This document shows positions 26,609-35,559 of a DNA stretch of 64,000 bases, piece by piece. Source of the stretch: Pyrobaculum sp. 3827-6 (GTDB lineage Archaea > Thermoproteota > Thermoprotei > Thermoproteales > Thermoproteaceae); the NCBI RefSeq assembly GCF_025641885.1, contig NZ_JAOTQN010000001.1, positions 1,054,001 to 1,118,000 of the forward strand. The letters run 5' to 3'. The position numbers and the translations under genes are program-made. Position 1 is the stretch's first letter, and every line of letters begins with the position of its first letter. The notes beneath the pieces were generated by a model. That model made no database searches. It worked only from the letters and a program-made list of their open reading frames with translations, and had not been told where the DNA came from.

Positions 26609-27001
26609 GTGAAGAGAGTCAGCATCGCACTAGACGACAAGCTCTTTAAGGAAATTGAATACGCCATGTCACAAATCGGCGAGACAAATAGATCCCGTTT
26701 CATAGCCTCCATAGTATCCGAAAAAATAGCCGAGCTGTCGACAACCCCCGTGGCCTCCATAGTAGTCCTAGTATACGACCACGAGGTGGGGGAAGTGGTG
26801 AAAAGCGTTACAGAAATTCAGCACGACTTCCGAGACGTTATAAGAACCACATCGCATATTCACCTAGACGAGCGGAACTGTCTAGAGGTGATACACGCCG
26901 TGGGCGAAGGCGAGAGGATAAAACAGCTGGTGACAAGAATCTCCCGCGTGGGGAGAGGCCTAAAGTACCTCCGCGTCGTCAACATCCCACACATTAAGTA
27001 A
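26609..27001 (+). CDS. nikR: nickel-responsive regulator NikR
   Basis: This 130-residue regulator has an N-terminal ribbon-helix-helix DNA-binding domain (VSIALDDKLFKEIE, then TNRSRFIASIVSEKI) and a C-terminal ACT-like nickel-sensing domain. The nickel ligands are present with canonical spacing: His72, His83, His85 and Cys91, equivalent to E. coli H76, H87, H89 and C95. It starts at a GTG. The family represses nickel uptake and regulates hydrogenase genes when nickel is abundant. Likely targets are the cbiM operon, hypA and its own divergent promoter. hypA follows after 43 bp. Confidence 0.95.
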   Translation: MKRVSIALDDKLFKEIEYAMSQIGETNRSRFIASIVSEKIAELSTTPVASIVVLVYDHEVGEVVKSVTEIQHDFRDVIRTTSHIHLDERNCLEVIHAVGEGERIKQLVTRISRVGRGLKYLRVVNIPHIK

Positions 27002-27044
27002 TACAAATGAGAAAAACTTATTAATGCAATGAAAAGTATTAGCA

Positions 27045-27455
27045 ATGCATGAGTGGTCGCTCGCCCTGTCCCTCGTACAGACACTCGACAAGTGGGCGCT
27101 GGAGCGCCAAGTCCAGATAAGGCGGGTGGTCCTATCGGTGCCTTCCCCCTCCCAGCTAGATATCGCAGTTTTGAAAGAGGCCTTCGACACCCTGAAGCGG
27201 GAGTCTCGGTTAGAGAAAGCGGCGCTTGAGGTAAAGGTAGTAACCCCCCGCTACAGGTGCAGGGCATGCGGCTACGAATTCGGCCAGGAGGAGGTTGATC
27301 CCCAGATAAAAAAACTTATGGGCGACTACGGAGAGGAATACCCACTCCACCTAATACCGGAGCTTTTACCTACCTTTGTGAGATGCCCTAGATGCGGCTC
27401 CCACGACATAGAAGCGGAGCTCTCGATAAAGGTGGAGGAGGTGGAGACGATATGA
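27045..27455 (+). CDS. hypA: nickel metallochaperone HypA
   Basis: This 136-residue protein starts MHE, the nickel-binding N-terminus in which His2 is the ligand. A zinc site is formed by Cys72/Cys75 (RCRAC) and Cys114/Cys117 (RCPRC), separated by a long insertion of about 38 residues typical of archaeal HypA. It hands nickel to the hydrogenase large subunit together with HypB, whose gene overlaps by 4 bases. A TATA-like ACTTATTAATG lies about 22 bases before the ATG. Confidence 0.95.
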   Translation: MHEWSLALSLVQTLDKWALERQVQIRRVVLSVPSPSQLDIAVLKEAFDTLKRESRLEKAALEVKVVTPRYRCRACGYEFGQEEVDPQIKKLMGDYGEEYPLHLIPELLPTFVRCPRCGSHDIEAELSIKVEEVETI

Positions 27456-28183
27456 GGCCCCTGCTGGAGCTCGCCCGGGAGAGGCTGAAGGGAAGGAAGG
27501 TCATTGCGGTGATGAGCGGCAAGGGCGGCGTGGGGAAGAGCGTCGTCGCGGCTATGCTGGCGCTTAACAAACCGGGCGCCGCCCTGGTGGACCTAGACCT
27601 AAGCGGTATGGCGGTGCCTAAGCTATTTGGCGTCGTCGGGAGGCTACACGAGGTGTCTAAAGACGGCATAGAGCCCCTCGTCGCCGGCGGCCTTAAGCTC
27701 TTCTCCCTAGGCGGAGTCGTCGGCGATAGATATGTAATTCTCCCCGGCTACGGCCAGGCAGGCGCTGTGGAGGCCCTACTCGCCTTCGCCAAGCTAGACG
27801 GGGCAGAGGCCGTGGTGGTGGACATGCCCCCCGGCATGGGGGAGGAGCTACTAGCTCTTGGGAGGGTGGCGGACTTCACCCCAGTGGTTGTGACCACCCC
27901 CTCTAAAGCCGCGGTTGGGGTGGTGAGGCATTTAATAGACTACTTAGCCGAGATGAGGAAGAAGCCAGCGGCTATCGTTCTAAACATGGCCTACGTGGAG
28001 TGCGGCGGGGCCAAGGTGTACCCCTTCGGCAGAGGCGACGGCGCCGCGGAACTCGCCCAGCGCCACGGCATACCCGTATACGAAGTACCCATAGACCCCG
28101 AGCTGGAGAACTACGTCGGCCGCATATATGAATATAAGGGACCTGTAGCTCAAGCCCTGAGACAGCTAGCAGATAAGCTCTAA
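27452..28183 (+). CDS. hypB: Mrp/MinD-type HypB ATPase
   Basis: The start is the ATG at 27452 overlapping the hypA stop, giving 243 residues. The deviant P-loop SGKGGVGKS is at residues 22-30. DLDLSGMAVPKLFG, VVVDMPPGMGEE and VVTTPSKAAVGVVRHLIDYL are the switch and Walker B regions of Mrp/NBP35/MinD ATPases. The bacterial GTPase-type HypB is absent. In Thermococcus an Mrp/MinD ATPase partnered with HypA does this job, and the coupling to hypA here supports the same role. Calling it a general Fe-S carrier (Mrp) is the main alternative. Confidence 0.85.
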   Translation: MRPLLELARERLKGRKVIAVMSGKGGVGKSVVAAMLALNKPGAALVDLDLSGMAVPKLFGVVGRLHEVSKDGIEPLVAGGLKLFSLGGVVGDRYVILPGYGQAGAVEALLAFAKLDGAEAVVVDMPPGMGEELLALGRVADFTPVVVTTPSKAAVGVVRHLIDYLAEMRKKPAAIVLNMAYVECGGAKVYPFGRGDGAAELAQRHGIPVYEVPIDPELENYVGRIYEYKGPVAQALRQLADKL

Positions 28184-28197
28184 TTTTATTATTTTTT
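28181..28197 (+). terminator. T-rich terminator after hypB
   Basis: TAATTTTATTATTTTTT follows the hypB stop directly and matches oligo-T archaeal terminators. Confidence 0.5.
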
Positions 28198-28317
28198 GAG
28201 GAAAACTTTTATTAAAGGCGTAAAGAACGCCTCTATATCTTTCTCTGTAAGTAAGGGCAAATCTAAAGGGATGCTAAATATAGAGCCTTGGCAGGTTGAG
28301 TAAAGGTTATATTTACC
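28189..28317 (-). pseudogene. orphan C-terminal protein fragment, antisense between hypB and hypE
   Basis: The minus strand carries an open stretch without a start codon that reads CQGSIFSIPLDLPLLTEKDIE and continues to a TAA at 28189-28191. The pattern SIPL-LP-LTEKDIE followed by a terminal amphipathic helix looks like the C-terminal tail of a DegT/DnrJ-type aminotransferase, but the match is from memory of the motif only. Its terminal T/A run overlaps the hypB terminator. Confidence 0.35.
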
Positions 28318-28335
28318 CTACGTGAGGTGGTGGGT

Positions 28336-29373
28336 ATGGAGAGAGTTATAAGACTCGCCCATGGGGCGGGGGGCGTGGAGACTTCTCAAATTCTCGATCT
28401 CCTCTTTTTCTCTCGGGGGGATATTTTGAAAAAGGTGGAGGGGGGCGTGGGGCTGGACTTCCCCGACGACGCCGCGGCTATTCCTATAGGCGACGGGAGG
28501 TATCTAGTGGTTACGGTGGATTCCTACACGGTGAATCCGCCTTTCTTCCCCGGCGGCGACATCGGCGTCTTGGCGGCTTCCGGCTCTATCAACGACGTCT
28601 TGATGATGGGGGGCCGGCCCATTGCCATGCTTGACGCGGTGGTGGTGGAGGAGGGGTTCCCCATGGATGACCTAAAGAAGATTATGGACTCCATGATGCG
28701 GATTCTGCGGGAGGAGGGCGTCGCCTTAATCGGCGGGGACTTCAAAGTAATGCCCAGGGGCCAGCTGGACAAGATAGTGATCACGACGGTGGGCATAGGC
28801 GTGGCCGAGAGGCTTATCCTCGACAAGCCGAGGCCCGGCGACAAGATAATTGTGAGCGGCCACCTCGGCGACCACGGCGCCGTGATCCTGGCCAGGCAGA
28901 TGGGCCTAGACGAGGGGGGCTCCTCTGGAGGCTTGGTAAGCGACGTGAGGCCGTTGACGAGGCTTATGCTCCCCCTAGTGGAGAAATACGGTAGCTACAT
29001 CCACGCGGCGCGTGACCCCACGAGGGGAGGGCTGGCCATGGTGCTGAACGACTGGGCCAAGGCCGCCGGCGCCGTGATCGTTGTGGAGGAGGAGGCGATC
29101 CCCATAAGGCCCCAGGTGGCATCATATGCAAATATGTTGGGGGTAGACCCCCTGGCGCTGGCGAGCGAGGGGGCGGCGGTGCTGGCCGTGGACCCCTCGG
29201 CGGCGGAGGAGGTGCTGGAGCAGATGAAGAGGCTAGGTTTTGAACACGCCGCCGTGATAGGAGAGGTTAAGGCAAGCGAGAGGTACAGGGGATACGTCCT
29301 CTTGAAAACCGTGGCGGGTGGGTTGAGAATTCTGGAGGCTCCACGGGGCGATCTAGTGCCTAGAATATGTTAA
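28336..29373 (+). CDS. hypE: hydrogenase maturation protein HypE
   Basis: HypE is a PurM-like ATP-dependent dehydratase that turns a C-terminal S-carboxamide into thiocyanate, the cyanide donor for the active-site iron. The key residue is the terminal Cys in PRIC. AHGAGG near the N-terminus, DFPDDAAAIP and VVTVDSYTVNPPFFPGGDIG are typical of the family, with ARDPTRGGLAMVLND in the C-terminal lobe. The ATG at 28336 is preferred to upstream GTGs because a TATA-like GTTATATTTA (about 28306-28315) lies 25 bases upstream. It works with HypF, encoded at 12476-14719. Confidence 0.95.
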   Translation: MERVIRLAHGAGGVETSQILDLLFFSRGDILKKVEGGVGLDFPDDAAAIPIGDGRYLVVTVDSYTVNPPFFPGGDIGVLAASGSINDVLMMGGRPIAMLDAVVVEEGFPMDDLKKIMDSMMRILREEGVALIGGDFKVMPRGQLDKIVITTVGIGVAERLILDKPRPGDKIIVSGHLGDHGAVILARQMGLDEGGSSGGLVSDVRPLTRLMLPLVEKYGSYIHAARDPTRGGLAMVLNDWAKAAGAVIVVEEEAIPIRPQVASYANMLGVDPLALASEGAAVLAVDPSAAEEVLEQMKRLGFEHAAVIGEVKASERYRGYVLLKTVAGGLRILEAPRGDLVPRIC

Positions 29374-29573
29374 ACTCCATTAGATTTATCTATCTGACGC
29401 CTCGCATCTATAATTTTAACTATGTGTGAAGTGGAAGAAAATTTAAAAGTATCACTAATATACATCTCTATGGTAATCTCCATTTTGGAACGTATGAAAT
29501 TTGCAACTTCGGCGCGTTTAAAGATGCCTTTCTACTGTAGGGATCGTCTCGAGAGAAGTAATCTGCCGAGGCT
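29374..29573. other. AT-rich intergenic region before the hydrogenase regulator
   Basis: This 200-bp spacer contains TATA-like AAATTTAAAAG (about 29438-29448) and GCGTTTAAAGA (about 29515-29525). The second could drive the HTH gene at 29574 with a short leader. No other feature is seen. Confidence 0.4.
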
Positions 29574-30194
29574 ATGTGTAGGCTAGAGGAGAAGGATTAC
29601 GAGATCTTGGCCGCGGCGTTGAGGGTAAAGGGGAGGTTCTATTCCTTATATAAAGAGACGTCCATCCCGCTGGCCACGGCGTGGCGGAGGGTGCAACGGC
29701 TCCTCCAGATGGGGTACTTGACCCACGTCGATGGTGTAATTGATGTGGGGGTTAAGGGGCTTGTGGCTCTGGCGGCGCGGGGTGACGTACATGCAGCTGT
29801 GGAGCTGGCAAAGAGGTATAAGACGACGAGGGAGGCGGTGGAGTACTTCGTCAAAGAGCTGTGCCAATACGTGGAAGACATATCCTTCGTACCAGCCGCC
29901 GAGCTCTCCGACTTTCTTCGTCTTTTTTCCATCGCCGATCTCTACCGCTTTAAGGACACCCCAGCCGAAGAGCTGGTGGCAAAGTTGCTTCTAGACTACT
30001 GCCAAGTGTGTGTAATAGAAACAGAGAGCGGGAAGTATATCTTTGGCCAAGGCTATATACTAGCCTCGTACTGTAAGATATGTGGCGAGAAGTATGAACT
30101 ATTTGTCAAGTGCCCTCTCTACGATAAATTTTTCTCTTCCGTGAAAAAAGTCTTTATTAAGTCGGGTAATGGGAGAGGCAATGAAGGTAACTAG
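29574..30194 (+). CDS. winged-helix-type regulator with C-terminal Cys motif, next to hydrogenase operon
   Basis: In this 206-residue protein, residues 5-50 (EEKDYEILAAALRVKGRFYS, then IPLATAWRRVQRLLQMGYL) form a helix-turn-helix/winged-helix domain of the archaeal type. The C-terminal part contains CQVCVIE and CKICGEK...CPLYDKF, two CxxC pairs plus a further Cys that could bind zinc, nickel or an Fe-S cluster. An in-frame TAA just upstream makes this ATG the first possible start. Its 3' end contains the promoter of the hydrogenase small-subunit gene and overlaps that gene, so it is a likely hydrogenase-specific regulator. The family is not named with confidence. Confidence 0.65.
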   Translation: MCRLEEKDYEILAAALRVKGRFYSLYKETSIPLATAWRRVQRLLQMGYLTHVDGVIDVGVKGLVALAARGDVHAAVELAKRYKTTREAVEYFVKELCQYVEDISFVPAAELSDFLRLFSIADLYRFKDTPAEELVAKLLLDYCQVCVIETESGKYIFGQGYILASYCKICGEKYELFVKCPLYDKFFSSVKKVFIKSGNGRGNEGN

Positions 30195-31497
30195 ACGTGA
30201 TTTTATAAGGGCGGGGTCCCTCGCCGCGGCGCTTTCGGCGCTTAATTGGTCCGCCGTGGTGAAAGCCGCCGAGCAGTCCATAAGAGAGGGCTTAGTTAAC
30301 ATCGTGTGGTTCGAGGCGCAGGACTGCGCCGGCAACACCACGGCAATAATACAGGCGACAGATCCCTCACTTTTGGACGTATTGCTGGGCACTACGCCTC
30401 TAGTCGGCCCCGGTACTGTTAGGCTGATCTTCCACGAGACTGTGATGCCGCAGTGGGGGACGTACCACATCAAGTCGCCTGAAGAGGTGGCGGAGCACAC
30501 AAAGCTGGAGCAGTACCTCGCTAACCAGCCTCCTCCCGGCGACGCTATGAAGATTCTCGAGGAAATCGCCGAGGGGAACCACGGCCCCTACGTCCTCGTT
30601 CTAGAGGGTAGCTTCCCGCAGGAGTACGGCATACCTGGAAGTAACATAGAGACGAAGGGTGGATACTACTGCATCGTGGGCCACAGGACTTGTACAGAGT
30701 GGGCTAAGTTGCTGTTTAAAAACGCCGTTGCGGTGGTGGCGGTGGGCAACTGCGCCGCCTACGGCGGCCTCGTGGCGAATAAAGTCCTGCAACCGCCGCC
30801 TAACTTCAAATACCCGACGTGGTCCGCCTCGCCTACGGGGGCCATAGGGATGTTTGACGATCCTCTGAGGGGGATAAAGGGTATGATTCACCAACAGTAT
30901 TTCCAGCCGGAGGTGGAGCCGTTTAGGAAGTATATCGACGAGGGGGGCGTGCCCGATTTCAAGACCGTGAAGCCCGCTGTGGCTGTGCCTGGTTGCCCGG
31001 CTAACGGCAACGGGATATTGAGAACGCTGGCGTTGCTCACCCTTGTGGTCGCCGGCTACCTAAAGCCTGATGTTCTTGAGAGGAAGGCCTTCCTCGACGA
31101 GTACGCGAGGCCGAGGTTTATATTTGAGCGGACTGTGCACGAGCAGTGTCCAAGAGCCGGCTCCTACGCGGCTGGCGATCTGCGGCAGTACCCCGGCGCC
31201 GGGGACTACAGATGTCTATTTGGCGTGGGCTGTAAGGGACCTATTTCCAACTGCCCGTGGAACAAAGTGGGCTGGGTTAGCGGCGTAGGCGGGCCCACGA
31301 GAACTGGCGGCGTCTGTATTGGTTGCACCATGCCAGGATTCACCGATGTCTACGAGCCGTTCTACGCGCCTCTCAACGCGCCTAAGCTCCCCGCGTTGCC
31401 GACGCTGGCGGCGGGAATCGGCGTGGGCGTCGCGCTAGGCGCCGCCGGTGCCTACCTAGTAGCTAGGGCAGGTAAGGAGAAAGAGGAGAGGAAATGA
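30181..31497 (+). CDS. NiFe hydrogenase small subunit (Isp-type, Tat-exported)
   Basis: The small subunit carries the electron-transfer Fe-S clusters. It starts with a Tat signal (VTRRDFIRAGSLAAALSAL) and has cluster ligands in WFEAQDCAGNTTA, AVGNCAAYGG, VPGCPANGNG, HEQCPRAGSY, CLFGVGCKGPISNCPWN and CIGCTMPGF. A C-terminal hydrophobic helix (LPTLAAGIGVGVALGAAGAYLV) anchors it, so the enzyme faces the outside and oxidises H2 for respiration. The ATG at 30181 is preferred over 30169 because a CTTTATTA TATA-like box at about 30152-30159 lies 25 bases upstream. It heads the order small-Isp1-Isp2-large known from Allochromatium and from crenarchaeal uptake hydrogenases. Confidence 0.92.
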   Translation: MKVTRRDFIRAGSLAAALSALNWSAVVKAAEQSIREGLVNIVWFEAQDCAGNTTAIIQATDPSLLDVLLGTTPLVGPGTVRLIFHETVMPQWGTYHIKSPEEVAEHTKLEQYLANQPPPGDAMKILEEIAEGNHGPYVLVLEGSFPQEYGIPGSNIETKGGYYCIVGHRTCTEWAKLLFKNAVAVVAVGNCAAYGGLVANKVLQPPPNFKYPTWSASPTGAIGMFDDPLRGIKGMIHQQYFQPEVEPFRKYIDEGGVPDFKTVKPAVAVPGCPANGNGILRTLALLTLVVAGYLKPDVLERKAFLDEYARPRFIFERTVHEQCPRAGSYAAGDLRQYPGAGDYRCLFGVGCKGPISNCPWNKVGWVSGVGGPTRTGGVCIGCTMPGFTDVYEPFYAPLNAPKLPALPTLAAGIGVGVALGAAGAYLVARAGKEKEERK

Positions 31498-32264
31498 GCG
31501 ACATCCTAGACTTCTCTTTAGAAGTGCTCTTCCCGGTTGCGTTGGTAATTTTCGTAGCGGGCGCCGCCTATCGTGTTTTGAAATACGTCTTCACCTTTAG
31601 ACGTGGAGTGTATGTAAACAGACCGACGGGCTGGGGTTACAGAATATGGCGTCTCGTTGATTCTTTCCTACACCCCGTTATCTTCAATCTCAAGACTAAG
31701 CCATTAGAGCTTCTCAACGGATTTTTATTTTTCCACATACTTGGCGTGATATTACTGATATTTCTACTGGCACAACACATCGCTTATATTGAAAAAATTA
31801 TTCCCTTCTACGGTTTGTTGTGGCCTCTTGCCATTCCGCTGTCTTCTAGCACCGGTGCCTTGACAGTGACTAGCCCCGTAGGAAATATCAAGTTTGTAAA
31901 CTCTATATGGGGGCCCCTAACTTTGTTACTTAACGGCGACTTTTTAACAATTTTTGCCGTCATCGGCGTGTTTTATAAAGTCATCGAGAAAACTATCGAG
32001 AAGATTAAAGGCGCCAGGCATGTTAGGAGCGGCGATTTATTAATCTGGCCACTTCTATTTGTAATAATTGTCACTGGGTGGCTGACGGCTCACCACGTGG
32101 CCAGCGATATGACTGGCTACCGCCTCCTCCTAGGATTGCACATAGCCAGCGCGGCGTTGTTCGTCGTCGTATGGCCGTTCACCAAGTACTTCCACTTCAT
32201 CTGGGGATACTGGTTTGGAAAGCTATACGAGTGGTATAACTTAACGCTTAGGAGGGGGGTCTAA
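31494..32264 (+). CDS. Isp1-like cytochrome b membrane subunit of hydrogenase
   Basis: This 256-residue protein has about five membrane helices, e.g. VLFPVALVIFVAGAAYRVL, FFHILGVILLIFLLAQHIAYI and LLIWPLLFVIIVTGWLTAHHVA, with His residues suited to b-type haem ligation (H-I-A-Y, TAHHVAS, LHIAS). It resembles the NarI/DsrM-type quinone-reducing subunit. It overlaps the small-subunit gene by 4 bases. It should pass electrons from the Isp2 Fe-S protein to the quinone pool. Confidence 0.82.
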   Translation: MSDILDFSLEVLFPVALVIFVAGAAYRVLKYVFTFRRGVYVNRPTGWGYRIWRLVDSFLHPVIFNLKTKPLELLNGFLFFHILGVILLIFLLAQHIAYIEKIIPFYGLLWPLAIPLSSSTGALTVTSPVGNIKFVNSIWGPLTLLLNGDFLTIFAVIGVFYKVIEKTIEKIKGARHVRSGDLLIWPLLFVIIVTGWLTAHHVASDMTGYRLLLGLHIASAALFVVVWPFTKYFHFIWGYWFGKLYEWYNLTLRRGV

Positions 32265-32321
32265 CTCACTTTTTCACGTACCTGGAAATAACTATTTTTT
32301 AACTTGTGTATATAGATAGGC

Positions 32322-33581
32322 ATGGCCAACGTCTTGCCTAAGCTCAGCCCGCCGCTTGTCCACTATTTTGAGGACTGTGTGGGATGTGCTGCATGCGCGC
32401 CGTCTTGTCCATACTATTACGTAGATCATAAATATGCACCTGTGGATAAGGCGGAGTTCCTCAGGCAGATGCTTAGAAGCAAGTATACCCTGGCTGGTAA
32501 GTTGCTTGGCCGCGTCGTGGGGGCGAAGATACCTCGCACGGATGCGGAGTGGTGGGAGGTTATGCAGTATGCCTATAGATGCGCCGACTGCGGCCACTGC
32601 TACACCACCTGCCCCTTTGGCATAGACAGTGGCGCTATGGTGAGGAGACTAAGGGAGGCGCTTTACAACGCGGGTTACGCTCCGCCGGTACTTAATGAGC
32701 TAAACCGGCTGGAGAAATCTGGCGAGTATGTGACGAGGTCGAAGGGGCTGTGGGAAGACTTTGTCAAATCCGCCGGGGTCCCAGTGGGGAAGAAGGGGGC
32801 TAGGGTCCTCCTAATGGTTACATTGATAGATCTCCTCCTGTCAAGAGATGTGGTGTTAAACGCTGTGAAGATTCTGAGGGCCGCGGGTGAGGACTTCACA
32901 CTGCCGGAGAGGCCTCTCGGCGTAGCCCCGCCTCTAGGGGCCGTTGTGGGTGACAGAGAGTCGCTAAGAGCCGTGGTGTCCGATATCATAAGCTACATGG
33001 AGGGCTTATCTCCGCAGTACGTAGTTTTGATAAGCGGATGTTACCAGTATCCCTACTTCAGATTTGAGGCTACCGACGTCTTGAAGAGGAAGTTTGGATT
33101 TAAGGTGCTCCACATTTCTGAACTGCTTTATGAATACCTCAAGGCGGGGAGGCTTAAGTTGAAGAAGCTCGGCACGAGCGCCACGCTCCACGACTCGTGC
33201 CAGCTGGCGAGGCGGGGAGGCGTTGTCAAGGAGCCGCGGGAGGTGTTGAAGGCTGTGGTGAACTACATAGAGCCTAAACATGGAGGGCTTGAGGCTATGT
33301 GCCTAGGCGGGGGCGCCGGCATCGCCCTCTTAGCAAAGGATGTGAGAGAGGCTATCGGCAAGGCGCTTGGCATATCGGCGAAGCTAGACGTGAGAGAGGA
33401 AAAGTTCGTAGAGGAGCTGGAAGGTGACTACGGCAAGGCGTCGAGAAAAGGCGTGGATGAGTTGAAGAAGACAGGCGCCGAGGTTGTGGTCGCCACGTGT
33501 CCCCTGGCTCTTGCGGCTCTCCGCGCCAGCGGGCTGAACGCCGAGCATTTTGTCAACGTGGTGGCAAGCGCCGTTGAGTAG
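32322..33581 (+). CDS. Isp2-like Fe-S/CCG-domain subunit of hydrogenase
   Basis: This 419-residue protein has two 4Fe-4S ferredoxin motifs near the N-terminus (CVGCAACAPSCPYYY and CADCGHCYTTCPFG). A heterodisulfide-reductase-like CCG region follows, with SGCYQYPYFRFE, LHDSCQLARRGG, MCLGGGAG and VATCPLALAAL. The layout is that of HdrD/DsrK/Isp2. It is expected on the cytoplasmic side, coupled to Isp1. It has its own TATA-like TTTTTAAC about 25 bases upstream of the ATG, so part of the operon can be transcribed separately. Confidence 0.85.
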   Translation: MANVLPKLSPPLVHYFEDCVGCAACAPSCPYYYVDHKYAPVDKAEFLRQMLRSKYTLAGKLLGRVVGAKIPRTDAEWWEVMQYAYRCADCGHCYTTCPFGIDSGAMVRRLREALYNAGYAPPVLNELNRLEKSGEYVTRSKGLWEDFVKSAGVPVGKKGARVLLMVTLIDLLLSRDVVLNAVKILRAAGEDFTLPERPLGVAPPLGAVVGDRESLRAVVSDIISYMEGLSPQYVVLISGCYQYPYFRFEATDVLKRKFGFKVLHISELLYEYLKAGRLKLKKLGTSATLHDSCQLARRGGVVKEPREVLKAVVNYIEPKHGGLEAMCLGGGAGIALLAKDVREAIGKALGISAKLDVREEKFVEELEGDYGKASRKGVDELKKTGAEVVVATCPLALAALRASGLNAEHFVNVVASAVE

Positions 33582-33642
33582 ATCGTTTGTTTTTCAGCCA
33601 GTTGAAAATAGGCTTTTTTAAACCGTGATGTAGCTCTTTACA

Positions 33643-35559
33643 ATGTCTGTAAAAATTTGGATAGATCCCATTACCCGTATCGAGGGCCACTTGGCGCTCT
33701 ACGCAGAGATAGACAGCGCCACGAGGGCCGTGACCACCACCCGCACATCGACGATGATGTTCCGCGGCTTCGAGATCTTTTTGAGGGGTAGGCCGCCCGA
33801 GGATGCTATCCACATAACCTCCCGCACCTGCGGCGTCTGCGGCGCGGCCCACGCCAACGCTTCGACTAGGGCCTGCGACGCGGCAGCCGGCATGACGCCT
33901 CTCCCCATGGGCAACGTCCTTAGAAACCTGGCCTATGCCATGACGGACTACACCTACGACCACTCCATAATTCTCAACATGCTTGAGGCCCCTGACTACA
34001 GCGAGGTGATGGTAAGCAAATTAACGCCATCTGTCTGGAAGACGGCGCAGACAACCCCGGCCAAGTATTCAGATATCCACGGGTACCGCACCATCGCCGA
34101 CATAATGAGGGATATGAACCCCATCCAGGGCAGGATATGGCAACTCACCGTAAAACATCAGCGTATTGCGAGGGAGGCCGGTGTTTTAATCTACGGCAGG
34201 CACTCCCACCCCTCGACACTTATCCCAGCTGGCATCTCTACCGACATTACAGATCTGCCGTCGTTGATTCAGGAGTACTATGCTCGTCTCTCTCTACTCA
34301 CGGCGTGGGTTAAATTTGTATGGGCAATCTGGCAGGACTTGTACGAATTCTACAGAGACCACGTCTCTACTCCAGATGGGAAATCTTACGCCTTGACCCA
34401 GGGCAAGACACACGACCCGCCTGTTATGCATGCCAGCGGCTGGGCCGACGACCCAGAGCTCTACAGCAACATAACAGACGAGGCCAAGGGCGACTGGAGG
34501 GAGCTCTATGCTAGACTCGACGCGGCGTATAACGCCAGGTGGGAGAAGCCCGGGTTGGCCATCGGCCACGAGATATACAGCAAGAACCCCACCGAGATAC
34601 AGCTGGGCTATGTGGAGTTCGTCGACTCCTCCTTCTACGAGGACTGGGTGAAGGCCAATGTGGCGCCTCCATACGGCTGGCTTAAGGAAGACCCGCTGGG
34701 GAGGCCGCTGGTGCACGGCATGGATCCCTTGTATAAGTACCACATGTGGAACCGCACCACCATCCCGAAACCCGGGGCTATAAACTTCGCCGAGAAGTAC
34801 ACTTGGACGGCGGAGCCCCGCATTGTTTTGAAGGACGGGAGAATTGCCCCCATTGAGACGGGGCCTATCTCCCAACTATGGCTGGATACTCTCCACTCCA
34901 CGAAGGTGGAGGTTGGCAATATAAAGGCGTGGGAGAGCAACGGTAGCCAGCTCAAGATATATCTGCCGGGCGGCACCGTGAATCCAGATCTGCCGAGTGG
35001 CACCTACGGCGAGTTGGTAATAACTTGGAATCTGCCGAAATACTCCACTACGTTAGAGAGATTGTTGGCGAGAGCTGTCCACTTGACACTTGTTGTGGCT
35101 GTGGCATGGGCTAACTTAGTGAAGGCGCTTGAATTAATTAACGCAGGTAAGGTCCAGACCTCTAGGCCGTGGAACTTTGGGAAATGGCCTGACTTCAGCT
35201 ACAGCTTCGGCTGGTGGCAGGTGCCGAGGGGGAGCTGTATGCACTGGCTTGTTCAGCAAAACGGGAGGATTGCCAACTACCAGTACGAGGCGCCCACTAC
35301 ACCCAACGTGAGCCCGAGAAATAACAGATGCACCGAGCCGTGGAAGGATCAGTGCGCCGGACCTTTCGAAATGGCGGCGCTTAACAACAAGGTGACTGAG
35401 GAGGTGGAGCCGAGCCAGTGGACCGGGCTGGACTTAGTGCGGGCAATCCGTAGCTTCGATCCGTGTCTGGCATGCGCCGTGCACTTCGAGGCCAAGGGCG
35501 AGGGCGGCCGCGTCTACAACGTCATTGAGAAAGTTATATGGAACGCCTGCTCGTTGTAG
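33643..35559 (+). CDS. NiFe hydrogenase large subunit
   Basis: The 638-residue catalytic subunit carries the NiFe site. Its ligands are in RTCGVCGAAH (Cys63, Cys66) and DPCLACAVH (Cys608, Cys611), and the N-terminal IDPITRIEGHL is also diagnostic. A 24-residue tail (615-638) follows His614 and should be removed by a maturation protease after nickel insertion. The combination with Isp1/Isp2 points to the crenarchaeal group-1 respiratory H2-uptake enzymes. A TATA-like TTTTTTAAACC (33613-33623) precedes it. The protease gene begins inside its last 22 bases. Confidence 0.95.
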   Translation: MSVKIWIDPITRIEGHLALYAEIDSATRAVTTTRTSTMMFRGFEIFLRGRPPEDAIHITSRTCGVCGAAHANASTRACDAAAGMTPLPMGNVLRNLAYAMTDYTYDHSIILNMLEAPDYSEVMVSKLTPSVWKTAQTTPAKYSDIHGYRTIADIMRDMNPIQGRIWQLTVKHQRIAREAGVLIYGRHSHPSTLIPAGISTDITDLPSLIQEYYARLSLLTAWVKFVWAIWQDLYEFYRDHVSTPDGKSYALTQGKTHDPPVMHASGWADDPELYSNITDEAKGDWRELYARLDAAYNARWEKPGLAIGHEIYSKNPTEIQLGYVEFVDSSFYEDWVKANVAPPYGWLKEDPLGRPLVHGMDPLYKYHMWNRTTIPKPGAINFAEKYTWTAEPRIVLKDGRIAPIETGPISQLWLDTLHSTKVEVGNIKAWESNGSQLKIYLPGGTVNPDLPSGTYGELVITWNLPKYSTTLERLLARAVHLTLVVAVAWANLVKALELINAGKVQTSRPWNFGKWPDFSYSFGWWQVPRGSCMHWLVQQNGRIANYQYEAPTTPNVSPRNNRCTEPWKDQCAGPFEMAALNNKVTEEVEPSQWTGLDLVRAIRSFDPCLACAVHFEAKGEGGRVYNVIEKVIWNACSL

